Below are positions 52,400 to 60,318 of a DNA stretch of 64,000 nucleotides, one piece after another. The notes beneath the pieces were generated by a model. That model did no database searches and was not told the origin of the DNA. It saw nothing but the letters and a program-made list of their open reading frames with translations. Within the stretch, counting starts at the first letter, position 1. Each line of letters starts with the position of its first letter. Source of the DNA: Arthrobacter sp. SLBN-112 (lineage in GTDB: Bacteria > Actinomycetota > Actinomycetes > Actinomycetales > Micrococcaceae); the NCBI RefSeq assembly GCF_030944625.1, contig NZ_JAUSXY010000001.1, forward strand, positions 1,984,001-2,048,000, written 5' to 3'. The position numbers and the translations under genes are program-made.

Positions 52400-53531
52400 T
52401 TACAGGTTGCCGGTGGCGATGTTGAGCATGCGGCGCAGCGGCTCGGCGGCGCCCCAGAGGAGCTGGTCGCCCACGGTGAAGGCGCTGATGTACTGCGGGC
52501 CCATCTCCATCTTGCGGATACGGCCCACCGGGATGTCCAGGGTGCCGGAAGCGGCCACCGGGGTCAGCTCCGCCATGGAGGCTTCCTTGGTGTTCGGAAC
52601 CACCTTGGCCCACTCGTTGTCCTCGTCCAGCAGCTTCTCGATCTCGGCGACGGAGAGGTCCTCGCGGAGCTTGAGGGTCAGAGCCTGGGAGTGGGAACGC
52701 ATAGCGCCAATGCGGACGCAGAGGCCATCCATGATCACGCGGCTTTCCTCGGAGGTGCCCAGGATCTTGTTGGTCTCCACCCCGGCTTTCCACTCTTCCT
52801 TGGACTGTCCGTTCCCCAGGTCGGCATCGATCCAGGGGATCAGGGAGCCGGCCAGGGGGACGCCGAACTGGGTGGCGTCGATGTCCGTGCGCTGGTGGGC
52901 CAGGACCTTGCGGTCGATGTCCAGGATGGCCGACGCCGGGTCATCCAGTTCCGTGCTGACCTCGGCGTTGAGCGTGCCGAACTGGCTGAGGAGCTCACGC
53001 ATGTGCCGGGCGCCGCCGCCGGAGGCGCGCCTGGTAGGTCATGGAGGTACCCCACTCCACCAGGTTGTTCTTGAACAGGCCGCCGAGGCCCATGAGCATG
53101 CAGGACACGGTGCAGTTGCCGCCGATGAAGTCCTTGGTGCCGTTGACGAGGCCCTTGTCGATGACGTCGCGGTTGATGGGGTCCAGCACGATGATGGAAT
53201 CGTCGCTCATGCGCAGGGTGGAGGCGGCGTCGATCCAGAGGCCGTCCCAGCCGCGGCTGCGCAGTTCGCCGTGGACCTGCTTGGTGTAGTCGCCGCCCTG
53301 GGCGGTGACGATAATTGGCAGCTTGGCCAGCGTGTCGACGTCGAACGCGTCCTCGAGCTTGCCTGCGCCTTCAGCGAAGGAAGGCGCGGCACCTCCCGCG
53401 TTGGACGTGGAGAAGAACACCGGGTTGATGTTGGCGAAGTCGCCCTCGTCCTGCATGCGCTGCATGAGGACGGAACCGACCATGCCGCGCCATCCGACCA
53501 GGCCGACGGAAGGGGTAGCTGCTGTAGTCAT
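52400..53531 (-). pseudogene. asd: Aspartate-semialdehyde dehydrogenase, frameshifted
   Basis: Reduces aspartyl phosphate to aspartate semialdehyde for lysine/diaminopimelate, methionine and threonine synthesis. Across one indel the protein is complete, about 375 residues. The NADP loop SVGLVGWRGMVGSVL is near residue 8 and the active cysteine is C140 in GGNCTVSCML. The frame is lost after [10 protein letters not shown]: the next residues should be [12 protein letters not shown], and these continue exactly in the next frame. One extra base in a GCGCGCC run at about 53025-53031 explains it. A TAAACT hexamer lies six bases before the ATG. Sequence error is likely, because the pathway is needed for the cell wall. 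Confidence 0.88.
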
Positions 53532-53696
53532 TCGTCCAGTTTAGACTTCGCATCCGGCAGGGCGCAGTCGGTTACGTCACGGCTCAAAGGTTAAGGGAAG
53601 TACGACGACGGCCAGCACCTGAGGCGCTATTGGCAGGTCCGCGGGAGGTTCCTGGACCGCGCAGCTTTCACCGCAACTACAGGTTCCTACGTTGAA

Positions 53697-54149
53697 TCAC
53701 TGGTTGACATGTCCGGCTCCTGGTTCGGGGGCGTGCCGTTCCTTGCGCAGCTTTTTGGCTCGGCACTCGTCCCTGGCCATGCCGAACGTGTACCAGGCTC
53801 CAAAAACGCCCAACGCGGTTAGGACCAAGGCGCCCCAGAACGGCTGGCCGCCGTCAGGTAGGGGCCTCAGGAGTATTCCAAGGGAAAGAATGACCAAGAG
53901 CACCATGGCTCCCGTGAGGATACCCATACCCCACCAAGTTTGCACCTGCACGTGTCCACGGCCCGGGGAGAATCCAATTTCTTCGGTGGGATAGCTATGC
54001 AGTTCGCCGGTATCAGTCTGGCGCAGCACCCGCTTTTCGCCCCGGGCGAGGGCGGCCTTGTGCTCGGCGTACACGTCATCGTTGCCCCGCTCTCGCTCGA
54101 CGTTGTAACTTTTCATTCGCCGACTATCCGGTCCTTTAGGGTTCGGCAT
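53697..54149 (-). CDS. Two-helix membrane protein, unknown (locus B, fifth gene)
   Basis: A 150-residue protein. Residues 1-70 are hydrophilic with Arg/Glu-rich segments, followed by two hydrophobic segments (about 74-94 and 102-122) and a basic tail (ARDECRAKKLRKERH). The second helix and tail resemble the two upstream neighbours (tryptophan-aromatic followed by a basic LRK region). The start overlaps the previous gene by 14 bases; a start further in is possible. No known family. Its layout and position suggest a member of a tandem paralogue set. Confidence 0.65.
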   Translation of the reverse strand: MPNPKGPDSRRMKSYNVERERGNDDVYAEHKAALARGEKRVLRQTDTGELHSYPTEEIGFSPGRGHVQVQTWWGMGILTGAMVLLVILSLGILLRPLPDGGQPFWGALVLTALGVFGAWYTFGMARDECRAKKLRKERHAPEPGAGHVNQ

Positions 54150-54486
54150 TGCTACCAGTCCTGGATTCTCGAGCGGCGCGTAGGAGGTTCAAGTGTCTTT
54201 CCAGCCCCTTTCTCAACCGCGCTGCTTTGCGCTCCTTGAAGTAGTAAGCCCAACTGGTGGGGATGATCCACAGTCCGAAGGCGACTACGAACAGGATTTG
54301 GCCCCGGTCAGGGTCCTCCGTCCCATCGAGGAACAACTTGACGAGGAATGCTGCCACGACAGTCATGATCAGAGTGATAAGGATGGCCAGGAACAGCAGA
54401 CCGCCCGCGGAATTGATGGGCTTGACGGCACCTGGCGCGGGGGCGTAAGCGACAGGCCATCGGGGAACCAACCATGGAGATGTCAC
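54136..54486 (-). CDS. Two-helix membrane protein, unknown (locus B, fourth gene)
   Basis: A 116-residue protein with two hydrophobic segments (about 28-52 and 62-82) around a short acidic loop GTEDPDRGQ, and a basic tail KERKAARLRKGLERHLN. It begins 14 bases after the preceding gene and its end overlaps the following one, so the genes are a tight operon. No family was recognised. The helix-tail pattern matches the flanking paralogues. Confidence 0.65.
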   Translation of the reverse strand: MTSPWLVPRWPVAYAPAPGAVKPINSAGGLLFLAILITLIMTVVAAFLVKLFLDGTEDPDRGQILFVVAFGLWIIPTSWAYYFKERKAARLRKGLERHLNLLRAARESRTGSNAEP

Positions 54487-54499
54487 GCCTCAGGTCTGG

Positions 54500-54886
54500 T
54501 CACCGAATCTTTGTTTGTGCCTGTCCTTCGGAACCTTTTGCCCTGTCACGCAACCAGCGGCGGCGACGCCCAGCGATAACAAAAGCCCAGGCGGCACTGA
54601 GCAGTCCCAACACGCCAACTATGGTAGCCACGACGGGGACGTGGGGTGCCGATCCTGAACCCGCTGCTGTGAATGCAAGCAGGAACATGAAACCCGATAC
54701 CGCTACCACGAAAATCCCGGCGCCGATGATTGCCCCAGGGTTTTGCAAGGGCGTGGTGGCGGCCATCGAATATCCCTCGGGCACGCCCCCGGGACCGTAC
54801 TCTTCCTCGTATTGGCGCACGTTGACAGGGTTCGGGTCATAAGGTGCGCCGTCAGCGCGGCGAAAGACGGGGCGTTCGGGTTCCAC
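54500..54886 (-). CDS. Two-helix membrane protein, unknown (locus B, third gene)
   Basis: A 128-residue protein starting at GTG. A proline/tyrosine-rich N-terminus (about 1-45) precedes two hydrophobic segments (about 50-73 and 82-104) and a basic tail GRRRRWLRDRAKG. It is eight bases downstream of the 212-residue protein gene. No family was recognised. It is the first of three successive genes with the same two-helix plus basic-tail plan. Confidence 0.65.
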   Translation of the reverse strand: MEPERPVFRRADGAPYDPNPVNVRQYEEEYGPGGVPEGYSMAATTPLQNPGAIIGAGIFVVAVSGFMFLLAFTAAGSGSAPHVPVVATIVGVLGLLSAAWAFVIAGRRRRWLRDRAKGSEGQAQTKIR

Positions 54887-54894
54887 GAGTTTTC

Positions 54895-55533
54895 CTATCC
54901 CAGCAGTTGTTCGTTAAGCATTGCTTCCACTTCCTCAGTGGTAAGAGTGCTGGCCAGCGGTACGGCGCGATCATCGCCGTTGCTCAATGCCGCTTCCCAA
55001 TTCTTCCCTGCAGGTCGGAGAACGACGTTCCGGGCGGGGGAACCGTCGGCAACGGACGAAAGCACTACCTTGGAATTTCCGGATTGGGAGCAGTGCTGGG
55101 CAGCCAAATGAGCCAGCGTCGCAGCCATGCTGTGATCTGGCATCTGGATCTGTGCAAACCAGCCGCCCAATCCACGAGGCTGGAGGAACGCCGCCAGATC
55201 CGGCGCCTGGAGGAAGACCGCCGCTTGAGGCGCGTCGTCGGAAAGGAAAGAGACGTTGATCCAACGAACGGCGTGCCCGAAGGCATATGCCAGCGCTAGA
55301 GCCAGCCCGGTAGGTACAAGTTCGTCATCGCTGAGCTTAAGCTGGTCCCTGGCCATCAACGACGATGTAGCGGCAACTCGCATGTCATCGCTCGTGGACG
55401 GCCAAGGCAGCATCAGAAAATCCGCCGTCTTGGCTGTGCTCGGGGTGTTGTAGCAGCCAAGCAGGTACAACAGCTCCGCAATTCCAAAGCCTGCTGCCGA
55501 AGGGCCAGTGTCTTCGGTTATCCCTGTGGTCAT
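54895..55533 (-). CDS. Soluble protein of unknown function (locus B, second gene)
   Basis: A 212-residue protein without signal peptide or clear transmembrane segment. It begins MTTGITEDTGPSAAGFGIAE and has an aromatic WINVSFLSDD stretch near residue 94 and a GLGGWFAQIQMPDHSMAATL region near 120. The upstream part of the frame overlaps the effector-like gene, and ATG 55533 was chosen because AGGAAG lies upstream. No family was recognised. Being directly after the WXG-like gene, it could be a chaperone (EspG-like in role) or an immunity protein; both are inference. Confidence 0.65.
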   Translation of the reverse strand: MTTGITEDTGPSAAGFGIAELLYLLGCYNTPSTAKTADFLMLPWPSTSDDMRVAATSSLMARDQLKLSDDELVPTGLALALAYAFGHAVRWINVSFLSDDAPQAAVFLQAPDLAAFLQPRGLGGWFAQIQMPDHSMAATLAHLAAQHCSQSGNSKVVLSSVADGSPARNVVLRPAGKNWEAALSNGDDRAVPLASTLTTEEVEAMLNEQLLG

Positions 55534-55565
55534 GGTGCATCTAATCTTCCTGTCGACGCCATTTT

Positions 55566-56522
55566 CTACCAATTCCAAGGGAGGAGCTTCGCAGGATCCT
55601 TCACCACGGCACTCACCCCCTCGTTTACTCTGTCAGCTACCCAGTCAGCGCCGTCCGCGATCTTTTCCCGGTTCTCCCACACTGCAATGCCGACGTTTGC
55701 AGCTATGAGGAAAGGTTGCTGGGGACCAGGAAAAAGTGCAGCTGCACCGAGAATTGCCTTTCCTCCGCTCCACAGCGCTGCCTCCTCATCGCCCTTGGCC
55801 AAACTATTGATGGCGCTGCCGGCATCGATAACTGCCCCCACACCACCAAGCACGTTTCCGAAAGTCTTGAGACCCTTCAGCGCAGCGAACACTTTATCGC
55901 CACCCTCGGCGAGGGTTGCTGCATTGTCGAGCGCCCTGGCCGTCTGGGTGAATTGCGGAGACTCGAGCACGTCCAAATATTTGCTACCGGTTCCGGCGAA
56001 ACTGAACTCATTGTGCCAGCGAGTGAATTCCGTACCCGCTCTAAAAGGCAGCTCAACCGTTCTCAGCGTATCGGGCACTGCTTTATAGACATCCCATGGC
56101 GTTGAAACGTAGGAATCCCACCAAGTGTCATCTTTTTCGTGCTCCCAAAAGTAGGGATCCCGGCCAGGACCGCCAGTGACGGGAACGGCAGTGGCGTCCC
56201 CTGTTTGCGTTGCCGGGCCATACCCTCCAGCCACTTGCCCGCCGGTACCTGCGGTACTGGCCTTTTCCTGCTCCTCGGCATTCTTGAGGAGAGCTTTCGA
56301 CTCCTGCTGCAGCCTCGTGACCGTCTGCTGAAGGAGCGTCCGGTGGTTGCTGTTCCAGTCAGAGCGGAAGCGCTGGGCGTCCGCGCCCTTCCAGGCCGGA
56401 TTGTTGTTGATTTGGCTGCTCAGCTGCGTCGACTGCTGCTGCAGCAGGTCCGCGGTCTTGCTGAACTGCTGTGCGAGGGGGCGCAGTTGATCGACGTCGG
56501 CACCCCACAAAGTTCCTGCCAC
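55566..56522 (-). CDS. WXG-like secreted effector candidate with hydrophobic C-terminus (locus B, first gene)
   Basis: A 318-residue protein. The N-terminal 85 residues are helical and nearly superimpose on the locus A protease: MAGTLWGADVDQLRPL, then WKGADAQRFRSDW with tryptophan at 44. A Gly/Thr-rich linker to about 125 precedes a second domain with DDTWWDSYVSTPWDVYKAVP, and a long Gly/Ala hydrophobic region (GLKTFGNVLGGVGAVIDAGS near 225-245 and following) ends in LPWNW. The start was set at the GTG with a GGGGGGAG site because it gives the shared N-terminus; the frame is open further upstream. WXG100-type secretion and membrane action are inferred. Confidence 0.75.
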   Translation of the reverse strand: MAGTLWGADVDQLRPLAQQFSKTADLLQQQSTQLSSQINNNPAWKGADAQRFRSDWNSNHRTLLQQTVTRLQQESKALLKNAEEQEKASTAGTGGQVAGGYGPATQTGDATAVPVTGGPGRDPYFWEHEKDDTWWDSYVSTPWDVYKAVPDTLRTVELPFRAGTEFTRWHNEFSFAGTGSKYLDVLESPQFTQTARALDNAATLAEGGDKVFAALKGLKTFGNVLGGVGAVIDAGSAINSLAKGDEEAALWSGGKAILGAAALFPGPQQPFLIAANVGIAVWENREKIADGADWVADRVNEGVSAVVKDPAKLLPWNW

Positions 56523-56634
56523 CAGGATCTCCCCCCAATATTCATCCATCAGCCCCCGGCGTGATGGGCGTGCCCAGCCTAGAACAGGATATCGACGGGC
56601 GCGATGGGGTGGCCTCCCCATGCACTCCCGCTAA

Positions 56635-56853
56635 CTAGCTCCGCTTGGACTCCTCCAGCACGGCCGCCTTGCGCGCGCGCAGCGCAAAGAATGCGCCGAA
56701 GGTGAAAACCTGTGTGACCACCACCAGCACGATGGCACCGGCGATCTTGTTGCCGCCCAGGATCATGGTCAGCCCCACGATCGCGGACAGCAGCGCGAGC
56801 AAGGGAAGCAGCATGTAGCCCAGGACGAACAGGGTTTCGGGTTTCTTCAGCAT
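56635..56853 (-). CDS. Small two-helix membrane protein, unknown
   Basis: A 72-residue membrane protein with hydrophobic segments at about 8-30 and 35-58, and a basic/acidic tail RARKAAVLEESKRS. Its start follows the folA stop by four bases, so it is probably the last gene of a thyA-folA transcript. The plan resembles the locus B small proteins superficially, but the sequence is not clearly related. No function is known to me. Confidence 0.75.
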   Translation of the reverse strand: MLKKPETLFVLGYMLLPLLALLSAIVGLTMILGGNKIAGAIVLVVVTQVFTFGAFFALRARKAAVLEESKRS

Positions 56854-56857
56854 GTTC

Positions 56858-57442
56858 CTAGCCCTCGGTCCGTGACCATTTGGTGAATCGGTAGCGCGTG
56901 CCGTTGACGGCGGTCAGCCACCCGTCCGGCGGGACAGAGGCGGACGCCTCCCAACTGGGGCCAAGCTCGGGAGCGAACGTGTCGCCGTCGGCCTTCACGT
57001 CGATAGTGGTGACCACGGCGACGTTGGCGAGATCCGTGGACTGGCGGAAAACGTCGCCGCCGCCCAGGATCCACACCGTCTCGCCGCCGTCGACAAACTG
57101 CGACTCAAGGAGCGCGTCGTCCAGGGAAGGAACCACGACGGCTCCCTCCGCCTCAGGCGTATTGGCCCAGCTTTTCTGCCTGGTGATGACGATGTTCGTG
57201 CGGCCGGGCAGGGGACGGTACTTGTCCGGAAAGGAGAGCCAGGTCTTGCGGCCCATGATGACCGGGTGCCCGGTGGTGAGCCGGGTGAAGTGCTTGAGGT
57301 CCTCGGGCAGGTGCCAGGGCATGTCCCCGGCTTTGCCGATGACGCCGTCGGAGGTTTGGGCCCACACGAGACCAACTCCGGTGACGGAGGCAGCCAGTTC
57401 CTCCGTGAAGGACTGGGGATCGGTGAAGTTTTCGGTGCTCAT
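56858..57442 (-). CDS. folA: Dihydrofolate reductase
   Basis: Regenerates tetrahydrofolate with NADPH. 194 residues, slightly long because of an N-terminal 20-residue extension. The conserved core [30 protein letters not shown], read in two parts around the [10 protein letters not shown] substrate loop near 38-48, is followed by [13 protein letters not shown] near 58, [12 protein letters not shown] near 77 and [12 protein letters not shown] near 122. The ATG overlaps the thyA stop (ATGA), so the two folate enzymes are co-translated, a widespread arrangement. Confidence 0.96.
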   Translation of the reverse strand: MSTENFTDPQSFTEELAASVTGVGLVWAQTSDGVIGKAGDMPWHLPEDLKHFTRLTTGHPVIMGRKTWLSFPDKYRPLPGRTNIVITRQKSWANTPEAEGAVVVPSLDDALLESQFVDGGETVWILGGGDVFRQSTDLANVAVVTTIDVKADGDTFAPELGPSWEASASVPPDGWLTAVNGTRYRFTKWSRTEG

Positions 57443-58242
57443 ACGGCGATCGGTGCCTTGATGGTGGGGTGGTGCTGGTAGCCCACCACTTCGAAGTCCT
57501 CGAGCGTGTAGTCGAAGATCGACGCCGGCTTGCGGGTGATCTTCAACTGCGGGTACTCGTACGGCTCGCGTTCCAACTGCTTGAGGACCTGGTCCATGTG
57601 GTTCTCATAGATGTGGACGTCCCCGCCGGTCCATACGAACTCGCCGGGTTCGAGCCCCACCTGCTGGGCCACCATGCAGGTGAGCAGCGCGTAGGAGGCG
57701 ATGTTGAACGGCACGCCCAGGAACATGTCGGCGGAGCGCTGGTAGAGCTGGCAGGAGAGCTTGCCGTTGGCCACGTAGAACTGGAAGAACGCGTGGCACG
57801 GCGGCAGCGCCATGTCGTCGAGTTCGGAGACATTCCAGGCCGAGACGATGTGCCGGCGCGAGTCCGGTGTGGACTTCAGGTTTTCGATAAGTTCGGCGAT
57901 CTGGTCGATGTGGCCGCCGTCGGGGGTGGGCCAACTCCGCCACTGCACGCCGTAGACCGGGCCAAGGTCGCCGTCTGCATCGGCCCATTCGTTCCAGATG
58001 GTGACGCCCTGGTCCGTCATCCACTTGATGTTGGTCTCGCCGCGCAGGAACCACAGCAGTTCCACCGCCACGGACTTGAAATGGACCCGCTTGGTGGTGA
58101 TCAGCGGGAAGCCCTTGGCCAGGTCAAAGCGCATCTGGCGGCCGAAAACGCTGGTGGTTCCGGTGCCGGTGCGGTCCGATTTATGGGTGCCGGAGGCCAG
58201 GACATCGCGCAGAAGGTCTTCATAAGGCGTAGGGATGCTCAC
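57439..58242 (-). CDS. thyA: Thymidylate synthase
   Basis: Methylates dUMP to dTMP with methylenetetrahydrofolate. 267 residues, typical of ThyA. The N-terminal arginine loop [20 protein letters not shown] is near residue 18, [14 protein letters not shown] near 51, the catalytic cysteine in [13 protein letters not shown] near 148, [13 protein letters not shown] near 165 and [11 protein letters not shown] near 210. The GTG start lies six bases after a TAGACT hexamer, so the mRNA is probably leaderless. It heads the thyA-folA operon. Confidence 0.97.
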   Translation of the reverse strand: MSIPTPYEDLLRDVLASGTHKSDRTGTGTTSVFGRQMRFDLAKGFPLITTKRVHFKSVAVELLWFLRGETNIKWMTDQGVTIWNEWADADGDLGPVYGVQWRSWPTPDGGHIDQIAELIENLKSTPDSRRHIVSAWNVSELDDMALPPCHAFFQFYVANGKLSCQLYQRSADMFLGVPFNIASYALLTCMVAQQVGLEPGEFVWTGGDVHIYENHMDQVLKQLEREPYEYPQLKITRKPASIFDYTLEDFEVVGYQHHPTIKAPIAV

Positions 58243-58345
58243 GCCCCAAGTCTACTGTCTGAAGAAGTTCGGCCGGCGGTGATACGCCGCCGCGCCGGGA
58301 GCCATTGCCCTTCACTGGGATTGCTTTGACAGGGTTCCACGGCGG

Positions 58346-59269
58346 TCACCGCTGCAGCCGCTTTGAGCCAGACCCGAGGCGGAGGCTGTCTCCGGGGTGT
58401 GGCTGCGGGGCCGCCAGTCTGGGAGGGGGCCACAGGAGCATCACCAGCAGGACAGCCAGGTTCAGGGCCCCGGAAGGGTTGATCCAGCTGCTCATTCCGG
58501 CCGCCGGATCAGGCCTCGCTGCGTGGTTTCCGGCGATGGCCCCCAGACCGGACGCGACAGTTGCCACCGTTCGGAGAAGGCGGTTGCTGGTAATGGTCCG
58601 CAGAAGGCCGTCTTCTGTGGGCGAGAGTCCGCTCAGCGGCGGCCGGCGGGCAATCAGCACCAGGACCAGCAGTGTTCCCGCCGCCAGGAAGACCAGGGCG
58701 CCGCCCAGATACGGTGCCAGATCCTGGCCGGGTATGCGGCCTTCCCCGCCAAAACTGGTGTAGCCGCCGTGACCGTCAGGCCGTGCCTCATGTGCGTGCG
58801 GGGAGAAGCCCGGCAAAGTGGACATCCAGCCGATCTGCGCTGCTGCTCCTGCGAAGATGCCCAGGACCACCCAGGCAAGGCGGCGCGGAACGACGTCCCG
58901 CGCGCGCCGCCGCTCTCCGCGGGAAGTGTCTGTTGTCCACCGGCGCCTGGGATAGCTCAGCTGGCCGAGGACATGCACTGTCAGGCAACCGAGGACCGGC
59001 CATGCAAGGGCAGAAAGGGTATCCACCGGAACGGTCGTTGACTGAGGCAGCGGGATGATTCCTGCATTCGCGGCAGGCGCCAGGGAACTGGCAAGCCACC
59101 CGATCAGCCCTGTCAGGAGCGCGTGCCGGGCTGCTGAAGTCCGCTGGCTGTCCCTGGATCCCCGGATTACCCGGGAGAGCAGCCAGTACACAGCGCCGGC
59201 TAATAGGAGCGGCCAGAGTATGGCCAATCGTGGAACGTCGTCGACAACAGCGATCGTGGCAGCGTGCAC
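58346..59269 (-). CDS. Polytopic membrane protein, unknown function
   Basis: A 307-residue protein with about seven hydrophobic segments (for example 16-34, 52-70, 85-105, 132-152, 188-208, 236-250 and 265-283). A basic loop RRRWTTDTSRGERRRARDVV separates the third and fourth. A histidine-rich exterior loop (FSPHAHEARPDGHGGY) lies between the fourth and fifth. No family was recognised. The GTG start was taken because it immediately precedes the first hydrophobic segment. Confidence 0.7.
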   Translation of the reverse strand: MHAATIAVVDDVPRLAILWPLLLAGAVYWLLSRVIRGSRDSQRTSAARHALLTGLIGWLASSLAPAANAGIIPLPQSTTVPVDTLSALAWPVLGCLTVHVLGQLSYPRRRWTTDTSRGERRRARDVVPRRLAWVVLGIFAGAAAQIGWMSTLPGFSPHAHEARPDGHGGYTSFGGEGRIPGQDLAPYLGGALVFLAAGTLLVLVLIARRPPLSGLSPTEDGLLRTITSNRLLRTVATVASGLGAIAGNHAARPDPAAGMSSWINPSGALNLAVLLVMLLWPPPRLAAPQPHPGDSLRLGSGSKRLQR

Positions 59270-59341
59270 GTTATCCCCCAGAACAGTGCGTGGTCCACCC
59301 AGTCAAAGCGGATAAGGGCCTGGGGTCAAGCAGGAGTTTGG

Positions 59342-60310
59342 CTAGTCGTCAAACGGCTTGAACTGTTCCACCGCCACAACCCGCTTCTTCCCGCCATGGG
59401 TTACATGGCACACCACAAGCTCGCCGGGGGAGAGGAAGGGCTCGTCCGCAGGCAATAGTTTCGCCAGGTGTGAAGGCATGTGGCCGGCGAGCTGCTTGAG
59501 GACTGTCGGCAGGGCCGGCCGGTGGGTGCAGGCAACCACGGGCCGCTGCTTGTCAAAGAGGGATTCGATGACGGCGGCGGTCTTTCGGGGGTTGCGCTGG
59601 TGCTTGTGTTCGGTCAGGCCTTCGGCGAGCTTCACCTTCGCCCCCGTGGCCCGTGCGTAAGGGGCGACGGTGGCAACGCAGCGCAGCCACGGGCTGGTCA
59701 CCACCCGCATCGGCTTCCATGCCTGCAGGAGCCTTCCCACGGCCTGCGCCTGCCGGGTCCCGGTCGCAGCCAGCGGGCGCTCGCCCTCCGCCTTGCTCCA
59801 CGACGAGCGCGGCTTGGCCTTGGCGTGGCGGAGCACCACCAGGGGCCACGTGTCCAGGCTGCCGCGCTCATGCGCGTCCCGCAGGTACTCCAAAGGGCCG
59901 ACGTCGGACGGGTTGGACAGCAGCCGGGCCGCCTTGTCCGGGCCGCACCACATCACGCTGTCCACCTCCTTGCCGTCCGGAACAAGGCCGTTGCCGTTGA
60001 CCTTGACCGCCCAGTAGTGGACCTTCTTGAGGCCCGAAGCGACGTGGTAATGGATAGGCGGCAAGGGGATTCCCAGCGGTGCCTCGAGGCCGATCTCCTC
60101 GCGCACCTCGCGAACCGCGCATTCGGGAACCGTCTCGCCGTCGTCAATCTTTCCCTTCGGCCATGACCAGTCGTCATAGCGCGGCCGGTGGATCAACAGG
60201 ACTTCCAGCCGGTCCTTGTTGACCCGCCACGGGATGGCGCCCGCAGCCGTTACGGCTACGGGTTCCCCCGGGTGGTCAGTCTGGTCAGCTACGAGTGCAT
60301 CGCTTGACAA
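59342..60310 (-). CDS. Nudix hydrolase fused to histidine phosphatase (MutT1-like)
   Basis: A two-domain housecleaning enzyme of 322 residues. The Nudix box is GKIDDGETVPECAVREVREE then IGL, near residues 52-75. The second domain begins with the RHG-type motif VVLRHAKAKPR near 160 and has the second histidine region VACTHRPALP near 260. Mycobacterial MutT1 has the same plan and degrades oxidised guanine nucleotides and diadenosine polyphosphates. The TTG start is eight bases after the ppk stop, suggesting coupling to polyphosphate metabolism. Confidence 0.93.
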   Translation of the reverse strand: MSSDALVADQTDHPGEPVAVTAAGAIPWRVNKDRLEVLLIHRPRYDDWSWPKGKIDDGETVPECAVREVREEIGLEAPLGIPLPPIHYHVASGLKKVHYWAVKVNGNGLVPDGKEVDSVMWCGPDKAARLLSNPSDVGPLEYLRDAHERGSLDTWPLVVLRHAKAKPRSSWSKAEGERPLAATGTRQAQAVGRLLQAWKPMRVVTSPWLRCVATVAPYARATGAKVKLAEGLTEHKHQRNPRKTAAVIESLFDKQRPVVACTHRPALPTVLKQLAGHMPSHLAKLLPADEPFLSPGELVVCHVTHGGKKRVVAVEQFKPFDD

Positions 60311-60318
60311 TGCGCTGC

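Noticed and set aside
53540..53696. Possible small gene between asd and locus B
   Set aside because: No open frame with a start site or ribosome site of reasonable length was found in the 157 bases.
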